Positions 26,814 to 35,211 of a stretch of DNA of 64,000 nt are shown in pieces. Position 1 is the stretch's first letter. Each line of letters opens with the position of its first letter. The position numbers and the translations under genes are program-made. Origin of the DNA: Flavobacteriales bacterium (GTDB lineage Bacteria; Bacteroidota; Bacteroidia; Flavobacteriales_E; Vicingaceae). The stretch is from positions 124,001 to 188,000 of the forward strand of contig JACJZD010000004.1 in the NCBI GenBank assembly GCA_020635795.1, given 5' to 3'. The notes below the pieces were generated by a model. The model saw only the letters and a program-made list of their open reading frames with translations, was not told where the DNA came from and did not search any database.

Positions 26814-26947
26814 CCCACCCCAACCTTCCCAAGGGTAAGGAGTTTCCCCTCTTGAGAGGGGTTAGGGGTGTGTTAAATTGAAATGATAAAAAAATAGAAA
26901 AATAATCAGCTTAGTATTTCTCCTCTTCGGGGAGATTAAGAGGGGCT
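26814..26947. repeat. Two C/G-rich palindromic elements between fadJ-like and fadA
   Basis: The first element (26814-26873) has arms CCCACCCCAACCTTCCCAAG and GAGAGGGGTTAGGGGTGTG, which are inverted relatives, each with an internal hairpin. The second (about 26917-26947) contains CTCCTCTTCGGGGAG and AGAGGGGCT. Both belong to the class at 24.2 and 28.1 kb. They fill almost the whole gap, leaving under 20 bp before the thiolase ATG. Confidence 0.72.
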
Positions 26948-26960
26948 ATAATTTAGAAAT

Positions 26961-28136
26961 ATGGACGCATATATAGTAGCAGGATACAGAACAGCAGTAG
27001 GAAAAGCACCACGAGGCTTGTTTAAATTTACAAGACCAGATGATTTAAGTGCCGCTGTAATTAAGAGATTGATGGAGGATTTTCCTCAATTAGATAAAGA
27101 ACGCATTAATGATGTGATTGTTGGTAATGCAACACCTGAAGCCGAACAGGGCTTAAACATTGGTAGAATGATATCAATGATGGGCTTAGACTCAGTTAAA
27201 GTTCCGGGTATGACTGTGAACAGATACTGTTCTTCAGGTATTCAAACCATTGCAATAGCATCAGCACAAATCAATGCTGGCATGGCCGATTGCATTATTG
27301 CTGGTGGAGTTGAAACCATGAGTCCAATACCTTTTGGTGGTTGGCGAATAGTTCCGAATGCTAAAGTGGCAAAAGAAAATCCTGATTATTATTGGGGAAT
27401 GGGTTTGACTGCAGAAGCAGTGGCTAACGATTTTAAAATTTCTCGTGAAGAACAAGATGCTTTTGCGTATGAATCGCACAGAAGAGCTTTAAGTGCAATA
27501 GATAATGGATTGTTTAAAGATGATATTGTTCCGATTGAAGTGGAAGAAATATTTGTTGGAGAAGACAATAAACGTCATTCAAAAAAATATACAGTAGATA
27601 CTGATGAAGGACCACGAAGAGGAACAACAGTTGAGGCGTTAGCTGGATTAAAACCAGTTTTCGCTGCAGGCGGTAGTGTAACGGCTGGTAATTCATCACA
27701 AACATCTGATGGTGCTGCTTTTGTAATGGTAATGTCGGAAAGAATGGTGAAAGAATTAAATATCAAACCAATTGCACGATTGGTAAGTTACCAGGTGGTT
27801 GGATTGGAACCAAGAATTATGGGTGTTGGTCCGTTAACAGCAATTCCGGCAGTATTAAAACATGCAGGGTTAAAACAAAGTGATATTGATTTATTTGAGT
27901 TGAACGAAGCTTTTGCTTCGCAATCGCTTGCAGTTATAAAAGGGTTGGATTTAGATACCAATAAAGTAAATGTGAATGGTGGCGCTATTGCATTAGGACA
28001 CCCATTGGCTTGTACTGGAGCTAAATTATCTGTTCAAATTTTTAACGAATTAAAAAGAAGAAAACAAAAATACGGTATGGTTACGATGTGTGTGGGTACA
28101 GGTCAAGGAGCTGCTGGTATTTACGAAATGTTGTAA
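26961..28136 (+). CDS. fadA: Acetyl-CoA C-acyltransferase (thiolase)
   Basis: All thiolase landmarks are present in the 391 aa: MDAYIVAGYRTAVGKAPRG at the N-terminus, the nucleophilic cysteine in VNRYCSSGIQ (near residue 90), the NEAFA motif (LFELNEAFASQS), the GGAIALGHPLACTGA histidine motif and the C-terminal CVGTGQGAA cysteine. It cleaves 3-ketoacyl-CoA, the last step of beta-oxidation, and would take the product of the fadJ-like enzyme upstream. A biosynthetic acetoacetyl-CoA thiolase is the alternative, but the neighbours favour degradation. Confidence 0.92.
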   Translation: MDAYIVAGYRTAVGKAPRGLFKFTRPDDLSAAVIKRLMEDFPQLDKERINDVIVGNATPEAEQGLNIGRMISMMGLDSVKVPGMTVNRYCSSGIQTIAIASAQINAGMADCIIAGGVETMSPIPFGGWRIVPNAKVAKENPDYYWGMGLTAEAVANDFKISREEQDAFAYESHRRALSAIDNGLFKDDIVPIEVEEIFVGEDNKRHSKKYTVDTDEGPRRGTTVEALAGLKPVFAAGGSVTAGNSSQTSDGAAFVMVMSERMVKELNIKPIARLVSYQVVGLEPRIMGVGPLTAIPAVLKHAGLKQSDIDLFELNEAFASQSLAVIKGLDLDTNKVNVNGGAIALGHPLACTGAKLSVQIFNELKRRKQKYGMVTMCVGTGQGAAGIYEML

Positions 28137-28140
28137 ATAC

Positions 28141-28202
28141 CTCCCCAACCCCTCCGAAGGAGGGGCTTAACAAACTCTATCATGCTGAGTTTGTTGAAGC
28201 AT
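28141..28202. repeat. C/G-rich palindrome plus a CATGCTGAGTTTG-class arm
   Basis: CTCCCCAACCCCTCC-GAA-GGAGGGGCTTA (28141-28169) is nearly identical to the arm at 24183-24212. It is followed by CATGCTGAGTTTGTTGAAGCAT (28181-28202), itself a weak hairpin and a common Bacteroidota intergenic motif. They fill the gap between fadA and the GNAT gene. Confidence 0.68.
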
Positions 28203-28233
28203 TTTGTTGGTTAAGGTATAAAAAAGTAAAAAA

Positions 28234-28677
28234 TTGAATGAAACTAGACTAATATCATCAGAACAAACCTACCCGTTGAGGTATAGTGTTTTATGGTCTC
28301 ATAAAAATAGTTTGAATGAATGTGGTATAGATGTAGATGATATGGAAGGTACATTTCATGTTGGTGCTTTTAAAAAGAAAGAATTAGTTTCGATAGGAAC
28401 TTTTTTGATACAACGAAACGAAAAATTTAAAGAAGAACAACAATACCGGTTAAGAGCAATGGCAACTTCACCTGTGGTTAGAGGTGAAAATTTTGGTAAA
28501 AAAGTGATAGAATTTGCCATTCAAGAATTACGAAATAGAAAAGTTGATTTGCTTTGGTGTGATGCCAGAGAAATTGCTTTAGGATTTTACGAAAAAATGG
28601 GTTTTACTGTGGTAGGAGATTTTTATGATGTTCCACAAATAGGACCTCACAAATTAATGTATTACAAAATAAACTAG
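28234..28677 (+). CDS. GNAT-family N-acetyltransferase
   Basis: The 147-aa protein has the GNAT acetyl-CoA loop (MATSPVVRGENFGKKVIEFA) and the following beta-bulge/helix pair (LLWCDAREIALGFYEKMGFTVVGDFYDVP). The start is TTG at 28234: a stop lies in frame at 28219 and the first in-frame ATG is well inside the fold. The substrate is unknown. It lies 23 bp before the acyl-CoA dehydrogenase gene and may be co-transcribed with it. Confidence 0.82.
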   Translation: MNETRLISSEQTYPLRYSVLWSHKNSLNECGIDVDDMEGTFHVGAFKKKELVSIGTFLIQRNEKFKEEQQYRLRAMATSPVVRGENFGKKVIEFAIQELRNRKVDLLWCDAREIALGFYEKMGFTVVGDFYDVPQIGPHKLMYYKIN

Positions 28678-28700
28678 TATAACGATAACAACTAAATATT

Positions 28701-30485
28701 ATGGAAAACAATAAGACAATCAAAGGAGGAGAATTTCTTATCAAGGAAACTGACCCAAGAAATGTTTTTATCCCTGAAGACTTTGATGAAGAACAACGAA
28801 TGATAGCAGATACTTGCGCTGATTTTATAAAACAAGAAATTGAGCCAAATCTGGAGCGAATTGAAAAACAAGAAGAAGGTTTGTCGAAATTATTAATGGA
28901 AAAAGCTGGTGAGCTTGGAATTTTAGGGGTTTCTGTTCCTGAAGAATACATGGGTTTTGGAAAAAACTTTGTAACAAGTATGCTTACTTCCGAAGTAATT
29001 GGTGGAGCACATTCTTTCGCAGTTTCAATCTCTGCACACACAGGTATTGGTACATTGCCAATTTTGTATTACGGTAACGCCGAACAGCGCCAAAAATATG
29101 TGCCAAACTTAGCAACTGGTGTTTGGAAAGCAGCATATTGTTTAACTGAGCCAAGTTCGGGTTCTGATGCAAATTCTGGAAAAACTAAAGCAGTTTTAAC
29201 TCCTGATGGAAAGCATTATTTGTTAAACGGACAAAAAATGTGGATTACAAATGCTGGTTTTGCTGATATTTTTACTGTTTTTGCCAAAATTGATAACGAT
29301 GAAAACCTTTCAGCATTTATTGTAGAAAAATCTTTTGAAGGGATTTCTCTAAATCCAGAAGAAAAAAAATTGGGTATTAAAGGCTCATCTACTCGTCAAG
29401 TATTTTTTAACGATTGCAAAGTTCCAGTTGAAAATTTGTTGGGAGAAAGACAAGGAGGTTTTAAAATTGCCTTAAACATTTTAAATATTGGTAGAATTAA
29501 ATTGGCTGGTTCGGCAATTGGTGGTTGTAAAAAAATCATTGATAAAACAGTAAATTATGCTAATGAAAGAAATCAGTTTGGTCGTCCAATTTCAAAATAC
29601 GGCGCTATAAAATATAAGTTGGCTGAACAAGCTATAAAAGTTTATGCATCGGAGTCTGCAATTTACCGTTGTAGTCAAAATATCGACGATGCCATTCAAG
29701 CTTTGATTTCACAAGGAGTAGATAAACAAAAAGCTACTTTAGATGGAATCAGTCAGTTTGCCGCAGAAGCTGCTATTTTAAAAGTTCATGGTTCTGAAGT
29801 GTTAGATTATGTGGTTGATGAAGGTGTTCAAGTTTACGGTGGAATGGGTTATTCTGCTGAGGCACCAATGGAAGCTGCTTATCGTGATGCGCGTATCAAC
29901 AGAATTTTTGAAGGTACCAATGAAATTAACAGAATGTTAACGGTAGATATGTTGCTAAAAAAAGCAATGAAAGGTGAGTTAGACTTAATGGGTCCAGCGC
30001 AAGAAGTAGCAAAAGAATTAATGAGTATTCCTGATTTTGGTGCAGGAAGCGACGATATTTTTGAACAAGCTCACGAGCAAGTGAAAAAATTTAAAAAAGC
30101 AATTTTAATGGTTGCAGGAAGCGCTGCTCAAAAACTAATGATGCAGTTGGCAAAAGAGCAAGAAATTTTAATGTGTATTGCTGACATGGCCATTGAGACC
30201 TATGTTGCTGAATCTATTTTGTTACGTGTTGAAAAATTAGCTTTGACGAACGACAAAGCAACTTTACAAAATCAAATAGACATGATGAATGTGTATATTT
30301 ATGATGCAGCGGATAAAATAAATAAATCGGGTAAAGATGCCATTAATTCATTTGTGGAAGGTGATGAGTTAAGAATTATGCAAATGGGATTAAAACGATT
30401 TACAAAACAAGCAAATCTGAATGTTAAAGATGCACGAAGAAATATTGCTGAAAAATTAATAGCTGAAAATAAATATTGTTATTAA
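28701..30485 (+). CDS. Acyl-CoA dehydrogenase (long, ACAD9/VLCAD-like)
   Basis: The 594-aa flavoprotein shows the FAD/substrate phrases YCLTEPSSGSDANSG, KMWITNAGFADIFTVFAKI and YGGMGYSAEAPMEAAYRDAR followed by INRIFEGTNEINRM, where the glutamate of FEGT is the usual catalytic base region. A C-terminal helical extension of roughly 150 residues beyond the standard ACAD fold resembles the very-long-chain group. It performs the first oxidation of beta-oxidation and completes the set with fadJ-like and fadA. The electron acceptor ETF is not in the window. Confidence 0.93.
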   Translation: MENNKTIKGGEFLIKETDPRNVFIPEDFDEEQRMIADTCADFIKQEIEPNLERIEKQEEGLSKLLMEKAGELGILGVSVPEEYMGFGKNFVTSMLTSEVIGGAHSFAVSISAHTGIGTLPILYYGNAEQRQKYVPNLATGVWKAAYCLTEPSSGSDANSGKTKAVLTPDGKHYLLNGQKMWITNAGFADIFTVFAKIDNDENLSAFIVEKSFEGISLNPEEKKLGIKGSSTRQVFFNDCKVPVENLLGERQGGFKIALNILNIGRIKLAGSAIGGCKKIIDKTVNYANERNQFGRPISKYGAIKYKLAEQAIKVYASESAIYRCSQNIDDAIQALISQGVDKQKATLDGISQFAAEAAILKVHGSEVLDYVVDEGVQVYGGMGYSAEAPMEAAYRDARINRIFEGTNEINRMLTVDMLLKKAMKGELDLMGPAQEVAKELMSIPDFGAGSDDIFEQAHEQVKKFKKAILMVAGSAAQKLMMQLAKEQEILMCIADMAIETYVAESILLRVEKLALTNDKATLQNQIDMMNVYIYDAADKINKSGKDAINSFVEGDELRIMQMGLKRFTKQANLNVKDARRNIAEKLIAENKYCY

Positions 30486-30490
30486 TTTCG
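30483..30490 (+). promoter_or_regulatory. Putative -7 box before the SiaC-like gene
   Basis: TAATTTCG followed by CG overlaps the stop of the acyl-CoA dehydrogenase gene; the same TAATTTCGCG stands before ileS (47190-47199). No clear TTG lies at the right distance upstream, so this is tentative. Confidence 0.35.
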
Positions 30491-30510
30491 CGTCCAATTT
30501 TTAGATGTAA

Positions 30511-30891
30511 TTGGAACGATTAATAATAGAAAATACTTTAAAAAGCCCCAGAATTGATTTTAATCCTGAAACAGGAATATTTGAAATTTCTGGGGTTTCT
30601 TTAATAGAAAATACGATGGATTTTTATAGACCAATTCTTACTTGGTTAAAAAAATACATCGAACAACCTTGTTCTTCAACAACAGTAATTTTTAAATTAA
30701 AATATTCCAATACCAGTTCGTTACAATTTATTTACGACATCATTAGTCTAGTAAATCAAGAACAACATAAAAAAACAAAACTATCAGTGGTTTGGTATTA
30801 TGCTTCAGATGATGTGGACATGAAGGAAGTAGGAGAAGATTATAACGATTCTTTCGATTTCGATTTTATTTTTAAAGAAGTAGAAATTTAA
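30511..30891 (+). CDS. SiaC-family (DUF1987) regulatory phosphoprotein
   Basis: The 126-aa protein reads IDFNPETGIFEISGVSLIENTMDFYRP, then FKLKYSNTSSLQFIYDII, the typical layout of the SiaC/DUF1987 family. In Pseudomonas, SiaC is switched by phosphorylation of a Thr in this loop and binds a diguanylate cyclase; here the matching segment NTSSLQ offers Ser/Thr sites. No SiaA, SiaB or SiaD partner is adjacent. A stop codon lies directly before the TTG at 30511, so this TTG is the first possible start and keeps the full domain. Confidence 0.8.
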   Translation: MERLIIENTLKSPRIDFNPETGIFEISGVSLIENTMDFYRPILTWLKKYIEQPCSSTTVIFKLKYSNTSSLQFIYDIISLVNQEQHKKTKLSVVWYYASDDVDMKEVGEDYNDSFDFDFIFKEVEI

Positions 30892-30931
30892 TTTAGATTC
30901 TTTTTTATTAGATTTGGTAAAAAAAAGAATT

Positions 30932-31618
30932 ATGAAAAATTTATCCTTCAAATCAATTTTAGTTGTTTTACTTACTATTACTTCATTTAATTTGTTTTCT
31001 CAAGCCTTTGAAAAAGGTAATTGGAATATTGATTTAGATTTAGGAGGTGCAGCTTATGGAGTTAGAACAACATCAACTGTATCGGTTGGAGCATTTACTT
31101 TTACAGATACTGATGTAAGTGGTACTGCGAGTTCTGTATTTAGAATAGGAGGTGAATATGGAGTTTCTAATAAAATAGGGTTGGGACTAAAACTGGGCGC
31201 TAGTAACTATATTATTTCTGCAGAAGATAAGGATACACTTAAAAGCGTAAAAAGTAACGACTTTAGTTTTTATTTCAATTTTCATTTACTCAATGCTCAA
31301 AGAAATGATTTATTCCTTACACTAGGACTAGGTTTTGCTAGTGGTAAATGGACTTATCAAGAAAATCCTGGTATATTCTTAAGTTCTATTACTGGTTCGG
31401 GTAGTTCTGTAGTATTTGGTATAACAGATCGGATATTTTTTTCAGATCATGTTGGAATGTTGTTGAGTTTACAATATACTGGGTATAACTATAATGGAGC
31501 TGTGCCTGAATTAAGCTCTGCTGGTAAAGCATTTGTAGGGAACTTAAATTATTCTTGGAAATTAGATTTTGAATTAAAAGGAGTTTATTTCGGGACAGGA
31601 TTGGCTATTAAATTCTAA
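30932..31618 (+). CDS. Outer-membrane beta-barrel protein
   Basis: A signal peptide (MKNLSFKSILVVLLTITSFNLFSQ) precedes about 205 residues of alternating, aromatic and glycine-rich strands (WNIDLDLGGAAYGV, GEYGVSNKIGLGLKLGASNY, LFLTLGLGFASGKW) ending in GTGLAIKF, as expected for an eight-to-ten-stranded barrel. The ATG at 30932 is preferred over an in-frame TTG at 30914 because the signal peptide begins there and a TAGATTTG -7-like box (30909-30916) overlaps the TTG. The function is unknown. Confidence 0.8.
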   Translation: MKNLSFKSILVVLLTITSFNLFSQAFEKGNWNIDLDLGGAAYGVRTTSTVSVGAFTFTDTDVSGTASSVFRIGGEYGVSNKIGLGLKLGASNYIISAEDKDTLKSVKSNDFSFYFNFHLLNAQRNDLFLTLGLGFASGKWTYQENPGIFLSSITGSGSSVVFGITDRIFFSDHVGMLLSLQYTGYNYNGAVPELSSAGKAFVGNLNYSWKLDFELKGVYFGTGLAIKF

Positions 31619-31619
31619 T

Positions 31620-32897
31620 TTATAATTTCCCAATAACTGTTTCCTTTAAATCTACTAAGTATTTGTTTGCTAAACTCATTAAATCCTCTGGTGTAATAGT
31701 TTTTATTTTGTGGATGTATCGATTGTAAAAATCATAATCTAAACCATAGAAATACACATTTTCAAACATTTCTGCCATGTTAAATGGTCCATCGCACGAT
31801 TTTAAAATTTTTCCCATCAAGTAATTTCTTACTAAATCTAATTCTTCGTTGCTTATTTTTTTGGTTTGAAGAAGTTGAATTTCCTTATAAATTTCAGCCA
31901 GTGCATTTTTTGTAACATCACTACCAACTTCAGTAGAAATATAAAAGAAACCTCCATGTTGTAGTGACAAAATTCCAGAACTTATACCATAAGTGTAGCC
32001 TTTGTCTTCACGAATGTTTTTCATTAATCGAGAACCAAAATATCCACCCAAAATAGTATTCAAAATTTGTAAACCAAAATAATCCTGATGTAATTTATTC
32101 GGGAACTGTTTACTTATGCGAATAGCTGATTGCAATGCATTTTTCTTTTCTATATAAATTTTATCAGGCTCATTTGATAAAGTATTTGTTGTTTCTTTTT
32201 CAGGAAGAATTGTTTTTGATGTTTTTTCTCCAAAATATTTTTCAAGTAATGAAATACATTCGTTGGTTACTTTTCCTGAAATAATTACTTCGCAATTATT
32301 TAGGCTGTAAAATTGTTGATGAAAAGCAATAACTTTTTCTCTGCTTAGGTTCATAAAATCAACTAATTCAGCGCCAACGCCATAAGGATTATCTGTTCCA
32401 AAAACTTGCCTCATCGATTCTTTACGTGCCACATAAGATACTTTCTCCATCGAAACTTTAAACTTTTCGAGGCTGTTGTTCTTATAAATATCAAATTCTT
32501 TTTGCTCAAAAGTGGGGTTAAAAATAATGTCTTGAACATAAACGAGTACTTTCTCGAGATGTTTGTTTAACGAGTATAGCGTAATGTTTGCACTATCAAA
32601 ATCGACACTGGTTTGCAAAAAAGCACCATATTGGTCAATTCCATCAATAATTTCGAACGAAGAAAAGTTTTTAGTGCCTTCTTTCATTAAGTTGTTGGTG
32701 GTGCTTGCAATTAACGGGGAAGGTTGATGCCAAGTTCCGGCATTAAAAATAAAATCAATTTTTACAATATCCTGACTACCGCCTGAGAGAGCATTAATTT
32801 TTAAACCATTCGATAAAATATGGTTTTCAGGATTAATAAAATCAACCCGATTGATGTCTTTATATTGTGGAGGGGTTTGTCTGTCTAACACATTCAT
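31620..32897 (-). CDS. M16-family peptidase-like protein lacking the zinc site (non-catalytic partner)
   Basis: The 425-aa protein has the M16 fold (LSNGLKINALSGGSQDIVKIDF at the N-terminus; LNTILGGYFGSRLMKNIREDKGYTYG in the C-terminal domain), but where HxxEH should stand it reads ASTTNNLMKEG, so neither histidine is present. It follows the catalytic M16 gene by 2 bp on the same strand. The pair fits two-subunit bacterial M16B peptidases, in which one subunit carries zinc and the other supplies the Arg/Tyr pair (here RxxxGYTYG) for substrate binding. Confidence 0.88.
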   Translation of the reverse strand: MNVLDRQTPPQYKDINRVDFINPENHILSNGLKINALSGGSQDIVKIDFIFNAGTWHQPSPLIASTTNNLMKEGTKNFSSFEIIDGIDQYGAFLQTSVDFDSANITLYSLNKHLEKVLVYVQDIIFNPTFEQKEFDIYKNNSLEKFKVSMEKVSYVARKESMRQVFGTDNPYGVGAELVDFMNLSREKVIAFHQQFYSLNNCEVIISGKVTNECISLLEKYFGEKTSKTILPEKETTNTLSNEPDKIYIEKKNALQSAIRISKQFPNKLHQDYFGLQILNTILGGYFGSRLMKNIREDKGYTYGISSGILSLQHGGFFYISTEVGSDVTKNALAEIYKEIQLLQTKKISNEELDLVRNYLMGKILKSCDGPFNMAEMFENVYFYGLDYDFYNRYIHKIKTITPEDLMSLANKYLVDLKETVIGKL

Positions 32898-32899
32898 TT

Positions 32900-34138
32900 T
32901 TAATTCTTTTTAGCGTAAATTAAGGTGCTACAGTTTGTTGGTACTAAAATCTTGTTGGCTATCTGCTTAATATCTTCTGGGGTAACTTTCATGTATTTTT
33001 CTTCTTCGGTATTTACATCGTTAGCATCACCCAAAAGTTCAGAAATAGCCAAATTCATAGCTTTGTTTAAAACACTAGTTTCAGAAAATAGTAAAGTAGA
33101 GATAATTTTGTTTTTAACTTTTTCTAGCTCCTTTGCTTGAACAAGTGTTTCTTTAATCTTTGTAAGTTCGTGTTCAATAGCTTTTTCGGCAATTTCGAAA
33201 GAAACGTTGTCCTGTAAATTTCCGTTGATAATAAAGAGTCCATCATCGAAACTACCCATTACGTAAGCACTAATTTCACTAAATAATTTTTGTTCTTTTA
33301 CTAATGCTTGATATAGCCTAGAACTATTTCCTAACGATAATACATCGCTCAACAAGTCAGTTGCATAAAAATCATCATCAGTTTTTTTACACATGTGGTA
33401 GGCTTTGTAAATTGCGTTTGCAGGAACATCTCGTTCAACACTCAGTCGTCTTTCTTCCTTTTGCTTTGGCTCTATGGGTAGGGCTCGTTTAGGAACATTT
33501 CCTGATGGAATATTCCCAAACCACTTTTCAGCTAATTTTTTTATTTCTGCAACATCAACATCTCCAGCAACAGAAAGTATAGCATTGTTTGGCAAATAAT
33601 GTTTGTAAAAAAAGTCTTTCACATCCTGCATCGTAGCATTTTCGATATGAGATATTTCTTTTCCAATTGTAGCCCATTTGTATGGATGATTTTGGTAAGC
33701 TAATGGTCGTAAAAGCAGCCAAACATCTCCGTAAGGTTGATTTAAATAGTTTTGTTTAAATTCTTCAATTACAACTTGACGTTGTACTTCCAAACTTTTT
33801 TCAGTAAACGCCAAGCTCAACATTCTATCAGAATCTAACCAAAAAGCGGTTTCTAAATTATTTTTAGGAAGCGTTATATAGTAATTAGTAATATCGTTTG
33901 ATGTAAAAGCATTGTTGTCGCCTCCTACAAATTGCAAAGGCTCATCAAAATTTGGGATGTTAATCGAGCCACCAAACATCAAGTGTTCAAACAAATGGGC
34001 AAATCCAGTTTTATTTTCATCTTCATCTCTAGCTCCGACATTGTAAAGTAAATTAAAAGCAACTATTGGTGTAGTATTATCTTGGTGTACAATAACTTTT
34101 AATCCATTGTTCAACGTAAATTTCTCAAATTTTATCAT
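32900..34138 (-). CDS. M16-family zinc peptidase (catalytic subunit)
   Basis: The 412-aa protein has the inverted zinc motif HLFEH (in GFAHLFEHLMFGGS) near residue 48 and a downstream glutamate (E in QVVIEEFKQN) as third ligand. The start MIKFEKFTLNNGLKVIVHQDN is typical and there is no signal peptide, which points to a cytoplasmic or inner location, unlike many exported M16 enzymes. It lies 2 bp downstream of the nitronate monooxygenase-like gene and 2 bp upstream of its non-catalytic partner, so the three should share a transcript. Confidence 0.92.
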   Translation of the reverse strand: MIKFEKFTLNNGLKVIVHQDNTTPIVAFNLLYNVGARDEDENKTGFAHLFEHLMFGGSINIPNFDEPLQFVGGDNNAFTSNDITNYYITLPKNNLETAFWLDSDRMLSLAFTEKSLEVQRQVVIEEFKQNYLNQPYGDVWLLLRPLAYQNHPYKWATIGKEISHIENATMQDVKDFFYKHYLPNNAILSVAGDVDVAEIKKLAEKWFGNIPSGNVPKRALPIEPKQKEERRLSVERDVPANAIYKAYHMCKKTDDDFYATDLLSDVLSLGNSSRLYQALVKEQKLFSEISAYVMGSFDDGLFIINGNLQDNVSFEIAEKAIEHELTKIKETLVQAKELEKVKNKIISTLLFSETSVLNKAMNLAISELLGDANDVNTEEEKYMKVTPEDIKQIANKILVPTNCSTLIYAKKN

Positions 34139-34140
34139 GC

Positions 34141-35094
34141 TTAAAATTTATATGTTGGTTGATTTAATTCACGAAGTGCTTGATGATATTCTGTCATAAT
34201 ATTTTCTATAATTTTTGATACAGGTTCTATACTGTCAATTAATCCAGCAACCTGCCCAATTTCTAATTCACCTTCGTCTAAATCACCTTCAAACATCCCT
34301 TTTTTTGCTCTTCCGCGACCTAAAAGGTCTTTTTGTTCATCAATGCTCGCTCCCTTTTGGATGGCTGTTGATATGGTATTATAAAATTTATTTTTAATTA
34401 GTCGGACTGGTGTGACATCCTTTAGCGTGAGCATGGTTGCGCCATCTTTAGCATTCACAATTTCTTGTTTAAAATTTTGATGAGAAGAGGCCTCAATGGA
34501 TGCTGCAAATCGGCTTCCCATTTGAACCCCATCAGCACCAAGTATCATTGCAGCTAACATGCCTCTTCCTGTAGCAATACCACCAGCAGCAATTATTGGG
34601 ATAGACAGTTCCTTTTTAGTCATAGGTACTAAACAAAATGTGGTAGTTTCATCTCTTCCGTTATGTCCTCCAGCTTCAAAACCCTCAACCACCACAGCAT
34701 CAACACCTGCATCTTGACATTTTAAAGCAAATTTTACTCCAGGCACAACATGGACAACTTTTATCCCATGTTCATGAAAAAAACTAGTATAAGTTTTTGG
34801 GTTACCTGCCGAAGTAAAAACAATTTTAACTTCTTCATCGATAATGATTTGAATTAATTCCTCAATTTGAGGATAAATCATAGGTAAATTAACCCCAAAA
34901 GGTTTATTCGTTGCTTTTTTACATTTTTGTATGTGTTCCCTAAATACTTCGGGGTACATTGAACCAGCACCAATTAAACCTAATCCACCACCATTACTAA
35001 CAGCTGAGGCTAATTTCCATCCGCTATTCCAAATCATTCCTCCCTGAACTACAGGGAGTTTAATATTAAAGAGTAAACAAATTTTATTTTCCAT
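34141..35094 (-). CDS. Nitronate monooxygenase / FabK-like flavoprotein
   Basis: The 317-aa TIM-barrel flavoprotein contains PVVQGGMIWNSGWKLASAVS at the N-terminus, the active-site EGFEAGGHNGRDE, and the FMN phosphate loops IPIIAAGGIATGRGM and GADGVQMGSRFAAS. Two related activities share these motifs: nitronate monooxygenase (2-nitropropane dioxygenase) and enoyl-ACP reductase II (FabK). The sequence alone does not decide. It is the first gene of a unit with two M16 peptidase genes. Confidence 0.82.
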   Translation of the reverse strand: MENKICLLFNIKLPVVQGGMIWNSGWKLASAVSNGGGLGLIGAGSMYPEVFREHIQKCKKATNKPFGVNLPMIYPQIEELIQIIIDEEVKIVFTSAGNPKTYTSFFHEHGIKVVHVVPGVKFALKCQDAGVDAVVVEGFEAGGHNGRDETTTFCLVPMTKKELSIPIIAAGGIATGRGMLAAMILGADGVQMGSRFAASIEASSHQNFKQEIVNAKDGATMLTLKDVTPVRLIKNKFYNTISTAIQKGASIDEQKDLLGRGRAKKGMFEGDLDEGELEIGQVAGLIDSIEPVSKIIENIMTEYHQALRELNQPTYKF

Positions 35095-35198
35095 TTCAAA
35101 ACGAATTATGTAGCTTTGTTTTTTTTACGAAAATACAAATTGTAGAATTTAATAGATAGATTTTTCTATTTAAAGTGCATCAGTTTGTATAACTTTTA

Positions 35199-35206
35199 TA
35201 TATTTG
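35199..35206 (+). promoter_or_regulatory. Putative -7 box immediately before the PorG-like gene
   Basis: TATATTTG, a perfect TAnnTTTG, ends 5 bp before the ATG at 35212, so transcription would start at or near the start codon. There is no TTG at 19-20 bp upstream (TTTG at 35184-35187 is only 11 bp away). Confidence 0.45.
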
Positions 35207-35211
35207 CCATA

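Noticed and set aside
22356..28140. Insertion sequence or transposon between the repeats
   Set aside because: No transposase gene and no long terminal inverted repeats bounding a unit; the elements are all short palindromes.
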